A stretch of 64,000 nt of DNA from Streptomyces sp. NRRL B-1140 (GTDB lineage Bacteria > Actinomycetota > Actinomycetes > Streptomycetales > Streptomycetaceae). The translations under genes were made by a program, and so were the position numbers. Below the pieces are notes generated by a model. That model was given only the letters and a program-made list of their open reading frames with translations, searched no databases and was not told the origin of the DNA. The stretch spans positions 202,280 to 266,279 of the forward strand of contig NZ_LGEA01000148.1 in the NCBI RefSeq assembly GCF_001280065.1, in the 5' to 3' direction. Below, piece by piece: positions 18,685 through 26,720 of the stretch (positions are counted from its first letter, which is position 1; every line of letters starts with the position of its first letter).

Positions 18685-20076
18685 ATGACGGCAGATCCGT
18701 ACGAAGCACGCACCGCCTCCTTACCCTCCGGCGCCGCACACCGTCCCTACCGCGAGGTGACCGACCCTCATGGCCGTGTTTACCGCGTCGGCGAGACCGA
18801 CCGGGACATCCTCGGCCACTCCCGCAAGATCATGGTGTATCTGCCGTGGATCGCCATGATGGCCATCAGCGTCTTCGAGTACGCGTACGGCTCCGCGGAG
18901 GACACCCTGTCCCACGCGCACGGCTGGACGCAGAGCAACACTTTCTGGATCCTCAGCGTCTGGGTGTTCTTCCAGGCCGGCATCGCCTTCCCGGCGGGCT
19001 GGCTGCGGGAGAAGGGCCATCTGTCGGCCCGCTCGGCCATGTACATCGGGTCGGGCCTGTGCCTGCTGGGGTTCCTGGCCCTGTCGCACCTCGACAACGT
19101 GCTGCCGGCGATCCTCGGCTTCGGCGTGGTCGGCGGGACCGGCGCCGGGCTCGTCTACGCCACCTGCATCAACATGGTCGGCAAGTGGTTCCCGGAGCGG
19201 CGCGGCGCCCGCACAGGGTTCGTCAACGGAGGGTTCGCGTACGGGTCACTGCCGTTCATCTTCATCTTCAACTACGGCTTCGACACGGCGAACTACCACC
19301 GCGTCCTGGACCTCATCGGCGCTTACGTCATGGTCGTGGTCGTGGCCTGCGCGTTCTTCTTCAAGGACCCGCCGAAGAACTGGTGGCCCGCGGAGATCGA
19401 CCCGCTGTCCTTCTCCGGGGACCGGAAGAACGCGGCGAGCCTGGCCAAGAACCCGCCGGCGGTACGGCAGTACACCCCGAAGGAGGCCATCCGCACGGGC
19501 ATGCTGCCGCTGATGTGGCTCTCGGTGGTGATGACAGCCGGAGTGTCGATCTTCGGGATCTCGTTCCAGGTCGACTTCGCCAAGGACGTGGGCTTCGGCC
19601 CGCTGGTGGCGGCGTCGTCGATGGGCGTGATGGCGGTGGTCAACGGGATCGGCCGTGGTGTGGTGGGCTGGCTGTCCGACCGGTGGGGCCGCAAGTCCAC
19701 CCTGGTGTTCGTCATCGTCGTGCTGGGCCTCGCCCAGTTCGGCGTGATCTGGGCGGGCGACCTGAAGAGCGAGTGGCTGTTCCTGTTCTTCGCTTTCCTG
19801 TCCGGCTTCGGCGGCGGCGCGTTCTACCCGCTGTTCGCGGCGCTCACCCCGGACTACTTCGGGGAGAACTACAACGCCACCAACTACGGGCTGGTCTACA
19901 GCGGCAAACTGATCAGCGGACTGTTCGGCGGCGGACTGGGCTCGATGGTGGTCGCGGCCTGGGGCTACAACGGCGCGTACGCGCTCGCCGGGGGCGTGTC
20001 GATGCTCGCCGCGCTGGTGGCCCTGCTGCTGCGCCGGCCGGGTCACGCACCGGCTCGGGCACGGACCGCGGGCTGA
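18685..20076 (+). CDS. MFS transporter, OFA type (tandem paralogue)
   Basis: 463 residues, colinear with the preceding gene through the whole length. The tail (HRPYREVTDPHGRVYRVGE), the AxEDTLxxAHxW loop, the MVGKWFPERRGARTGFVNG helix and the WLSDRWGRKS loop all align. The ATG is separated from the upstream stop by a single base, so the two are translationally coupled. Two adjacent copies suggest either a duplicated carrier with split substrate preference (for example import and export partners) or hetero-oligomer formation. The operon ends at the strong hairpin at 20107. Confidence 0.82.
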   Translation: MTADPYEARTASLPSGAAHRPYREVTDPHGRVYRVGETDRDILGHSRKIMVYLPWIAMMAISVFEYAYGSAEDTLSHAHGWTQSNTFWILSVWVFFQAGIAFPAGWLREKGHLSARSAMYIGSGLCLLGFLALSHLDNVLPAILGFGVVGGTGAGLVYATCINMVGKWFPERRGARTGFVNGGFAYGSLPFIFIFNYGFDTANYHRVLDLIGAYVMVVVVACAFFFKDPPKNWWPAEIDPLSFSGDRKNAASLAKNPPAVRQYTPKEAIRTGMLPLMWLSVVMTAGVSIFGISFQVDFAKDVGFGPLVAASSMGVMAVVNGIGRGVVGWLSDRWGRKSTLVFVIVVLGLAQFGVIWAGDLKSEWLFLFFAFLSGFGGGAFYPLFAALTPDYFGENYNATNYGLVYSGKLISGLFGGGLGSMVVAAWGYNGAYALAGGVSMLAALVALLLRRPGHAPARARTAG

Positions 20077-20106
20077 CGGCCGACGGCGGGCTGATGGCCG
20101 CGGCAC

Positions 20107-20148
20107 CATGAGGAGGCCCCTCCCCGTTCGGGGAGGGGCCTCCTCATG
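20107..20148. terminator. Perfect 19-bp hairpin, bidirectional terminator
   Basis: The arms 20107-20125 and 20130-20148 are exact reverse complements (19 bp) with loop GTTC. The stem begins CATGAGGAGG and closes on CCTCCCC/GGGGAGG. It lies between the transporter stop (20076) and the stop of the oppositely oriented TIM-barrel gene (20161), so it can terminate both strands. It is the longest perfect stem in the window. Confidence 0.9.
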
Positions 20149-20160
20149 TCCGGACAACGG

Positions 20161-21249
20161 TCAGCACTTCTCCCTCAGGGAGTGCAGGTGCGCGCTGGAG
20201 CGGCGGGCGAAGGTGAAGGACTCGGCCGGGTTGTCGTGCTCGGCCTGCCAGTGGTGGGCCATGCGGTGGCCGCGCAGCCGGGTCACGGCGGAGATGAACC
20301 GCTGGTAGTCGATGTCCCCGTCGCCGACGTCGGTCATGCGGTAGCCGTACGGGTTGGACGGGTCGCTCTCGCCGTCCTTCACGTGGAAGAGCGGGTAGCG
20401 GTCGGGCTGCCGCAGCACGTAGTTCAGCGGCTCGAACGGGGCGGACGTGCCGTCGGGCCGCTTGGAGAAGCGGAACTGGCCGACGTACGCCCAGTAGATG
20501 TCCATCTCCAGGAAGACCAGGTTCGGGTCGGTCTCCTTGAGCAGGACGTCGTAGAGGCGGACCTTGGGGTTGTCGGTGGCGAAGGAGAACTCCTCGGAAT
20601 GATTGTGCTGGTAGAACTTCATGCCCCGGGCCCTGGCCGCCGCCCCGTAGGTGTTGAAGTCCTCGGCGGCGCGCTTCCAGGCGTCGACGGTCGAGCCGTA
20701 GCGGAACGGACCGGCCGCCGTGCCGATGTGCTTCAGGCCGAGGGCCTGGGCGTCGTCGAGGACCCTGGTGAGGTTCTGGGCGAAGGTGTAGGCGTTCGGG
20801 TCGCTGGAGTAGTAGCCGACGTGGCTGCCGATCGGGTTCAGGCCGTGGTCGCGGGCCAGCCGCTTGAGCTGGGCGAGTGTGATGGGGCCCGCGGAGCCCT
20901 GGGTGTAGCCGGCGAACTCGACCTCGTCGTAGCCGTACCGCTCCAGCTCGGCGAAGACGGGACCGAAGCCGAGGGTGGAGACCTTGTCGCGCAGGCTGTA
21001 GAGCTGTATGCCCAGGCGACCCGGCGGCAGGACGGGGCGGCCGCGGCCCTTGGCGCCGGAGGCGGTGGCGGGCGTGGCGTCGCCGGTGGCGGTCGCGTTG
21101 CCGACGGCGGTCGCGTCGCCGTTGGCTGCGTTCGCCGGGGCCGCGGCGCCGAGCAGGGCGGCCGCGGTGGCACCTGCGGCCACGCCGAGCATGCCTCGTC
21201 TGCTGAGGCGGTGGCCGAGTTCGGGGTCGGGCTGGGAGAAGCGGCTCAT
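20161..21249 (-). CDS. Tat-exported sugar phosphate isomerase/epimerase-like TIM-barrel protein
   Basis: 362 residues. The N-terminus carries a twin-arginine signal (LSRRGMLGVAAGATAAALLG, about 15-34) and an Ala-rich cleavage region, then a low-complexity Ala/Thr/Gly linker to about residue 75. The remainder is a xylose isomerase-like barrel (LGIQLYSLRDKV, GSHVGYYSSD, FYQHNHSEEF, VFLEMDIYWAY, FHVKDGE), with His/Glu/Asp positions suited to metal binding. An extracytoplasmic location is unusual for this fold but recurs for sugar-processing members. It is 80 bp downstream of the Ebo-type operon and may be co-transcribed with it. Substrate unknown. Confidence 0.8.
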   Translation of the reverse strand: MSRFSQPDPELGHRLSRRGMLGVAAGATAAALLGAAAPANAANGDATAVGNATATGDATPATASGAKGRGRPVLPPGRLGIQLYSLRDKVSTLGFGPVFAELERYGYDEVEFAGYTQGSAGPITLAQLKRLARDHGLNPIGSHVGYYSSDPNAYTFAQNLTRVLDDAQALGLKHIGTAAGPFRYGSTVDAWKRAAEDFNTYGAAARARGMKFYQHNHSEEFSFATDNPKVRLYDVLLKETDPNLVFLEMDIYWAYVGQFRFSKRPDGTSAPFEPLNYVLRQPDRYPLFHVKDGESDPSNPYGYRMTDVGDGDIDYQRFISAVTRLRGHRMAHHWQAEHDNPAESFTFARRSSAHLHSLREKC

Positions 21250-21329
21250 GCGGGGAACTCCTCGTGATCGCGGGGCGTTGTCGGTGGTGAGTGCTTCACT
21301 TGTGAGCGGTCGGGGCTGAGGGTGTGGCC

Positions 21330-22838
21330 TCAGGCGAGACCGGCGAGTCGGAGCAGCAGTGACTTCACATCGGTGGCCGCGACGCGGTCGCCGACAGCGC
21401 GGGGGGTGGAGCAGATGAGGAGCGGACCGTCGTCGTCGCTCTGCGGAAGGCGGCCGTGGCTGCCGCGAATAGGTGATGGGTCCAGGGGCACGACCGCCAT
21501 GCGGTAGCGCATGCCGAGCTTCTTGCGCGCCAGTGCGGTGGCCGCCTTGACCTTGACGTAGGGGTCGAGGGGATCCATGAAAAGCTCGACCGGGTCGTAG
21601 CCGGGTTTGCGGTGGATCTCGACCAGCTGCGCGAAGTCGGGCGCGCGCTCGTCGTCGAGCCAGTAGTAGTACGTGAACCAGGCGTCGGGTTCCGCCACGG
21701 CGACGAGTTCGCCGGCGCGCGGATGGTCGAGGTGATGGGCCTTCTTGCCCTCGTCGTCCAGGAGCTCGGCGATGCCGGGCAGATCCTCGAGCGCCGCCCG
21801 GGTGGCATCGAGGTCCTCGGGGCGTCGCACGTAGACATGGGCGATCTGGTGGTCGGCGACCGCGAAGGCACGCGAGGCCATCGGGTCGAGGTACTCCATG
21901 CCGTCCTGCGTGTGCACGTCCAGCAGCCCGGCGCGGCGCAGGGCGCGATTGATGTCGACATGCCGGTTCACCCGGGTGATGCCGTACTCGGACAGGGCGA
22001 CGACGGTGCGGCCCTCGGCGCGGGCGTCGTCCAGCAGCGGGGCCATGGCGGCGTCCAGGTCGGCGGCCGCCTTCAGGGAGCGCGGGTCGTCGGGACCGAA
22101 GCGCTGCAGGTCGTAGTCGAGGTGAGGGAGGTAGCAGAGCGTCAGGTCAGGGTGGCGGGTGGTGATGATGTGGCGGGTGGCGTCGATGATCCACCGGCTG
22201 GAGACGAGGTCGGCGCCGGGGCCCCAGAAGTGGAACAGGGGGAACGTGCCGAATCTCCCGGTGAGTTCGTCGTGGAGTGCGGCCGGTCGGGTGTAGCAGT
22301 CGGGTTCCTTGCGGCCGTCGGCGTAGTAGACGGGACGAGGGGTGACGGTGATGTCGGTGTCGGCGCCCATGGCGTACCACCAGCAGATGTTCGCGACGGT
22401 GTAGCCCGGGTGGGCGCGGCGGGCGGCGTCCCAGAGCTTGTCACCGGCCACGAGCCCGTTGTGCTGGCGCCACAGCAGGACGTCGCCGAGTTCGCGGAAG
22501 TACCAGCCGTTGCCGACGATGCCGTGCTCGGAGGGCATGGCGCCGGTGAGGAACGTGGACTGGGCGGCACAGGTGACGGCGGGCAGAACGGTGCCCAGCG
22601 GGGCGCGGGAGCCGGACTGGCCGAGCGCTTTGAGGTGGGGCATGTGGTCGAGGAGACGGGGGGTGAGGCCGACGACGTCGAGGACGAGGAGCGGGGTGGG
22701 GCGGTCCGTGGCGGCCGGGAGCGGGGCGTGCGTGCCCGTGGCGGGTGCACGGGGTGCGGGCGTGTCCGTGGCGGCCGGGGGTGGTGCGGGCGTGTCCGTG
22801 GCGGCCGGATCTGGGTGCTCATGGGGGCCGGTGCTCAT
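21330..22838 (-). CDS. Nucleotide pyrophosphatase/alkaline phosphatase-superfamily protein (EboF-like)
   Basis: 502 residues. After an approximately 50-residue Pro/Ala/Thr-rich leader made of TDTPAP-like repeats comes a type I phosphodiesterase/nucleotide pyrophosphatase domain: LLVLDVVGLTPRLL (metal site), LPAVTCAAQSTFLTG with the nucleophilic Thr region, SEHGIVGNGW, then YLPHLDYD, ALSEYGI and AVADHQIAHVY as further metal-ligand segments. Such proteins are the EboF component in Ebo clusters. No clear signal peptide is seen. The start overlaps the EboE-like stop by 4 bp. It is the last gene of the overlapping run. Confidence 0.8.
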   Translation of the reverse strand: MSTGPHEHPDPAATDTPAPPPAATDTPAPRAPATGTHAPLPAATDRPTPLLVLDVVGLTPRLLDHMPHLKALGQSGSRAPLGTVLPAVTCAAQSTFLTGAMPSEHGIVGNGWYFRELGDVLLWRQHNGLVAGDKLWDAARRAHPGYTVANICWWYAMGADTDITVTPRPVYYADGRKEPDCYTRPAALHDELTGRFGTFPLFHFWGPGADLVSSRWIIDATRHIITTRHPDLTLCYLPHLDYDLQRFGPDDPRSLKAAADLDAAMAPLLDDARAEGRTVVALSEYGITRVNRHVDINRALRRAGLLDVHTQDGMEYLDPMASRAFAVADHQIAHVYVRRPEDLDATRAALEDLPGIAELLDDEGKKAHHLDHPRAGELVAVAEPDAWFTYYYWLDDERAPDFAQLVEIHRKPGYDPVELFMDPLDPYVKVKAATALARKKLGMRYRMAVVPLDPSPIRGSHGRLPQSDDDGPLLICSTPRAVGDRVAATDVKSLLLRLAGLA

Positions 22839-24004
22839 GGCAGCTCCTTCAGTCCGAGGTCCGTCAGCAGGTCGCGGGCGAGGGCCAGTTCGGCGGCGAT
22901 GCCCTCGGCGAGCTGGGTGCGGCCCTTGGGGCGCAGCTCGGGCGGAAGGGCCTGCCAGGTGTAGGTCTCGACCTCCAGGTGGCGGGTGAGCGGGGCCGGG
23001 CCGCCGACCAGTCGGGTCAGTGCGGACTTCAGGACCCCGAGCGTGGAGGTGAGGGGCGCGGCGGGGGCCGCGTGCAGCGGGACGTGGAAATGGGCGCGCC
23101 AGGGTGAGGCGTCCGGCAGGGCATTTCCGGCGAGGGCCTCTTCGAGGTCGTCTGTGGCACGCAGACCGGCGGCGGTCGCCGTGCGGGTCTGGTGCAGGAA
23201 GCGGGGTTCGGCGAAGGCGGCCAGTGCGTCGCGCACCTCGGGGAGGTGGGGGTGCTCGGCGTGCAGGGCGGCGGACAGCTGGGACTTGACGACGGGGACG
23301 CGCGCTGCGGCGAGCGCGTCCAGGGCGGTGTGCGGATCTTCGAAGGAGGTGGCGAGATGGCAGGTGTCGACGCAGATGCCGATGCGGTGGTGGCCGATCG
23401 CGGTGAGCGGGGCGATGGCGTCGTGGGTGGTCTCGATGACGCAACCGGGTTCCGGTTCCAGGCCGACGCGGATGGAGCGGCCGGTCAGTTCCTCGAGGGC
23501 GTCGAGGCGTTCGGCGAGCGTGCGCAGGGCGGTGCGGGCGGTTTCGGCTCGCCTGTCGTCGTACGCGGTGCGCCAGGCGAGGGGCAGTGTGGAGACGGTG
23601 CCGTCGGTGACGTCGTCCGGGAGGAGACCGGCGAGGACGCGGGCCAGGGCGGCGGTGTGATCGAGGCGCTCCGGATCGGCCCAGTCCGGCTTGTAGACGC
23701 GGTATTTGACCTCCTCGGCACCGAAGCCCTCATAGGGGAAGCCGTTGAGGGTGACGACCTCGAGGCCGCGGCGGTCGAGCTCGGTGCGCAGGCCGCGCAG
23801 GGCGGACGGGTCGGTGACGAGGGCGTGGGCGGCGTCCCTGGCGAGCCACAGCCCGATGCCCAGCCGGTCGCGGCCCAGGCGTCGGCGGACGGGTTCGCAG
23901 TGGTCGCGGAGCTGGGCGAGGACACCGTCGAGGCTTTCGGCGGGATGGACGTTGGTGCAGTAGGCGAGGTGGACGGTGGAACCGTCGGGGTGGCGGAAGC
24001 GCAT
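22835..24004 (-). CDS. eboE: Metabolite traffic protein EboE-like TIM-barrel protein
   Basis: 389 residues, with the N-terminal signature HLAYCTNVHPAESLDGV typical of EboE and a TIM-barrel core (LEVVTLNGFPYEGF, VGLEPEPGCVIET, IGICVDTCHLATSF). The acidic and His positions match xylose isomerase-like barrels. Ebo proteins were described as needed to move a cyanobacterial scytonemin precursor to the periplasm; the chemistry of EboE itself is unknown. It overlaps the EboF-like gene by 4 bp and starts 3 bp before the TatD-like stop, so it is tightly co-translated with its neighbours. Confidence 0.82.
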   Translation of the reverse strand: MRFRHPDGSTVHLAYCTNVHPAESLDGVLAQLRDHCEPVRRRLGRDRLGIGLWLARDAAHALVTDPSALRGLRTELDRRGLEVVTLNGFPYEGFGAEEVKYRVYKPDWADPERLDHTAALARVLAGLLPDDVTDGTVSTLPLAWRTAYDDRRAETARTALRTLAERLDALEELTGRSIRVGLEPEPGCVIETTHDAIAPLTAIGHHRIGICVDTCHLATSFEDPHTALDALAAARVPVVKSQLSAALHAEHPHLPEVRDALAAFAEPRFLHQTRTATAAGLRATDDLEEALAGNALPDASPWRAHFHVPLHAAPAAPLTSTLGVLKSALTRLVGGPAPLTRHLEVETYTWQALPPELRPKGRTQLAEGIAAELALARDLLTDLGLKELP

Positions 24005-24007
24005 GGT

Positions 24008-24928
24008 TCACGCCTCCGCGGCGGTGACGCGGGCCGGCCCGTCGCCGTCCCCCGGGCCGGTGTCCGCCTCGTGCGGGTCCTTCGGGGCACCACGGAGGAC
24101 GGAGTTGCCCTCGTGGGTGGTGTCGGTGCCCGGGACGTCCAGGTTCAGGCGTCCGCTGAGCCCGTAGAAGGCGACGGGGTTGCGCCACAGCACCTGGTCG
24201 ACGTCGTCCTCGTCGAAGCCCTCCGCCAGCATGAGGTCGCCGACCTTGCGCGTCTTGAGGGGGTCGCTCCTGCCCCAGTCGGCGGCGGAGTTCACCAGGA
24301 CCTGCGCGGTTCCGTAGGTGCGCAGGATCTCGACCATGCGCTCCTCGTCCATCTTGGTGTCCGGATAGACGGAGAAGCCCAGCCAGCAGCCGCTGTCCCT
24401 GGCTTCCTTCACGGTGGTCTCGTTGAGGTGGTCGACCAGGACCCGGTCCGGGGCGAGGTCGGATTCACCGACGACGTCGAGGGTGCGACGCAGCCCGGCG
24501 AGCTTGTCGCGGTGCGGGGTGTGCACGAGGGCGGGCAGGCCGTGGTCGGCGGCGAGCTGGAGCTGTGCGGCGAGAGCGGTGTCCTCCGCCGGGGTCATCG
24601 AGTCGTAGCCGATCTCGCCCACCGCCACGACGTGGTCCTTGACGAGATACCGCGGCAGTTCGTCGAGGACGGGCCGGCAGCGCGGGTCGTTCGCCTCCTT
24701 GGGGTTGAGGGCGATCGTGCAGTGGTGGGCGATGCCGTACTGGGCGGCGCGGAAGGGCTCCCAGCCGAGGAGGGAGTCGAAGTAGTCACGGAAGGAGGCG
24801 GGCGAGGTGCGCGGCTGGCCGAGCCAGAAGGACGGCTCGACGAGGGCGCGGACACCGGCGGCGTACATGGCCTCGTAGTCGTCGGTGGTTCGGGACGTCA
24901 TGTGGATGTGGGGGTCGAAGATGCGCAT
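24008..24928 (-). CDS. TatD-like metal-dependent hydrolase (EboB-like)
   Basis: 306 residues of the amidohydrolase superfamily. The HxH metal motif is at the start (MRIFDPHIHM), later metal ligands lie in VAVGEIGYD (Glu), LPALVHTPHRDK and LVDHLNETT (His), and an Asp lies in NSAADWG. The C-terminal 40 residues are a poorly conserved acidic tail. Ebo clusters carry a TatD-like member as EboB. It shares one base with the EboA stop (TGATG). Cytoplasmic; substrate unknown. Confidence 0.82.
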   Translation of the reverse strand: MRIFDPHIHMTSRTTDDYEAMYAAGVRALVEPSFWLGQPRTSPASFRDYFDSLLGWEPFRAAQYGIAHHCTIALNPKEANDPRCRPVLDELPRYLVKDHVVAVGEIGYDSMTPAEDTALAAQLQLAADHGLPALVHTPHRDKLAGLRRTLDVVGESDLAPDRVLVDHLNETTVKEARDSGCWLGFSVYPDTKMDEERMVEILRTYGTAQVLVNSAADWGRSDPLKTRKVGDLMLAEGFDEDDVDQVLWRNPVAFYGLSGRLNLDVPGTDTTHEGNSVLRGAPKDPHEADTGPGDGDGPARVTAAEA

Positions 24929-25725
24929 CAGGACTCCTTGCCGTGGGGGTGGTCCGTGCCGGAGGCCGGGGTGACGGACTCGGTCAGGTCCAGAACGCGG
25001 TACAGGTCCTCGGGGACGGTGCGGCCGGCGGCGGTGCGCTCGGCGGCGTAGTCGCCCAGCATGCGGGCGAGTTCGCCGTCGCCGGCCGCGCGCCGGGGCA
25101 GGTCCGCCACGTCGTCGACGGGGACACCCGTGAACAGGCACTTCAGCACGGCGTGGCGCCAGACGTGGGCAGTCAGGTACCGGGCGGCGTAGGGGCCGAG
25201 CGCGGCGCCGATGAGCCGGGTGTCGTTGGTGCGCAGGGCGTCCTCGACCAGAGGGAGGGCGTCCGGGCCGGACACGAGGTGGGGCAGGGCGTGCAGTACG
25301 GCTCGGCGTTCGTCGGCGGTGCCCTGGGAGTACACCCGGGTCAGGGCGTCGGCGTCGGCGCTGGCCGCGGCCAGGATGAGGACACGGGCGGCGTCGGCGT
25401 AGGCGGGGCCGCAGCGCCGGCCGGCTTCGGCGAGACGCAGCTCCCAGACGGAGATGGGCCCGTGGAGGCCCGGGTGGGCGGCGGCCTCGTCGAGGGCGTG
25501 CCCGAGCCAGGTGCGGGCGGGTGGGTCGAGGTGGGTGGTGAGGTGGTGACGGAGGTCGGTGAGCGAGGGGGTGGGGGCGGTGTCCCGGGTGGAGAAGCGG
25601 ACGCGGGCGTCGGTGTCGCCCGGGCCCTTGGCGGCGGTCGGGTCGGGTTCTTCGACGCTCTGGGCGTCCGGGCTGCGCTCGGTGTTCTCGGTTCTCGCCG
25701 CTGGTGAGGTTCGAGGCTGGGTCAT
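24928..25725 (-). CDS. eboA: EboA domain protein
   Basis: 265 residues. The first 55 are charged and disordered-looking; the rest is an all-helical domain rich in Ala, Arg and Leu (TWLGHALDEAAAHPG, RVLILAAASADADALTRVYSQG, ERRAVLHALPHL, AVLKCLFTGVPVDDVADL), the layout of EboA proteins. The LKCLFTGVP segment is the most family-like part. The function of EboA is unknown. It sits between two genes it overlaps by 4 bp and 1 bp, which gives strong contextual support. Confidence 0.75.
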   Translation of the reverse strand: MTQPRTSPAARTENTERSPDAQSVEEPDPTAAKGPGDTDARVRFSTRDTAPTPSLTDLRHHLTTHLDPPARTWLGHALDEAAAHPGLHGPISVWELRLAEAGRRCGPAYADAARVLILAAASADADALTRVYSQGTADERRAVLHALPHLVSGPDALPLVEDALRTNDTRLIGAALGPYAARYLTAHVWRHAVLKCLFTGVPVDDVADLPRRAAGDGELARMLGDYAAERTAAGRTVPEDLYRVLDLTESVTPASGTDHPHGKES

Positions 25726-26720
25726 CTGGTGCTGCTCCCCTCATGGGTGGTGGAGTCAGCGCCGTGGGGTGGCGCGGTCTGCCGACGGGCCGGGGCGGAA
25801 ACGGGCGACGGGGAGGCCGCGGTCCGCTCGGCGTGGCGGAGGAACGGGAGGGAGTGTGCGGCGAAGTGCGGGCCGGCGTGGGAGTGGCGGGGCAGTTCGA
25901 CGACGGTCAGGCCCTGGTAGCCGGTTGCCGCCAGGGCCGCCAGGACCGGTGGGAAGTCGATCTCTCCGTCACCGAGGGGGAGGTGCTCGTGGACACCGCG
26001 CCGCATGTCCTCGATCTGGACGTGCCGGAGCCAGGGGGCGGCGGCCCGCACGCAGTCGGCCGGGGGAAGGGGTTCGAGGCACTGGCAGTGGCCGATGTCC
26101 AGGGTGAGGCCGAGCGGTTCGGGGTCGCCGAGGGCGCTACGGAGGTGGTGGAAGTCGGCCAGGGTGGCCAGGAGGTGGCCCGGTTCGGGTTCGACCGCGA
26201 GCGGGATGCCCGCTTCGGCGGCGGCGTCCAGGACGGGGGGCACGGTCTCGGTGAGGCGTTTCCAGGCGGTGTCGGTGTCGGTGCCCTGCGGTGTGACGCC
26301 GCTGAAGCAGTGGACGGCGTGCGCGCCGAGGTCGGCGGCGACCCGGACGGCCCGCACGAGCAGGTCGGCGCGGCGGGCCCGGTCGCCGGGGTCCGGGTCG
26401 AGCAGCGACGGGCCGTGCTTGCGGCGCGGATCGAGCACATAGCGGGCGCCCGTCTCGACGGTGACACCCAGCCCGAGTTCGTCCAGCCGGTGCGCGACCC
26501 GGCGGGTGCGGGCGGCGAGGCCGGGGGCGAGCGGGTCGAGGTGCATGTGGTCGAGGGTCAGTCCGACGCCGTCGTAGCCGAGGTCGGCGAGGAGGGCGAG
26601 GGCGTCGTCGAGCCGGAGGTCGGCGAGGCCGTTGGTGCCGTAGCCGAAACGGAGGGAGGGGGCGGCGCCGGCACGGGTGATGGAGGTGTGGGTGGTGGAG
26701 GCGTGGGTGTGGGGGCTCAT
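25722..26720 (-). CDS. Sugar phosphate isomerase/epimerase-type TIM-barrel protein in the Ebo operon
   Basis: 332 residues of the AP endonuclease 2/xylose isomerase-like barrel: GYDGVGLTLDHMHL (strand 2), AVHCFSGV, LAVEPEPGHLL (metal Glu), LGLTLDIGHCQCL (metal Asp/His), HVQIEDMRRGVHEHLPLGDGEID (catalytic-side Glu/His) and LTVVELPRHSH. It is distinct from the 389-residue EboE-like barrel encoded two genes downstream, so this cluster contains two TIM barrels. Overlap of 4 bp on both sides. The substrate is likely a sugar or cyclitol derivative. Confidence 0.78.
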   Translation of the reverse strand: MSPHTHASTTHTSITRAGAAPSLRFGYGTNGLADLRLDDALALLADLGYDGVGLTLDHMHLDPLAPGLAARTRRVAHRLDELGLGVTVETGARYVLDPRRKHGPSLLDPDPGDRARRADLLVRAVRVAADLGAHAVHCFSGVTPQGTDTDTAWKRLTETVPPVLDAAAEAGIPLAVEPEPGHLLATLADFHHLRSALGDPEPLGLTLDIGHCQCLEPLPPADCVRAAAPWLRHVQIEDMRRGVHEHLPLGDGEIDFPPVLAALAATGYQGLTVVELPRHSHAGPHFAAHSLPFLRHAERTAASPSPVSAPARRQTAPPHGADSTTHEGSSTR

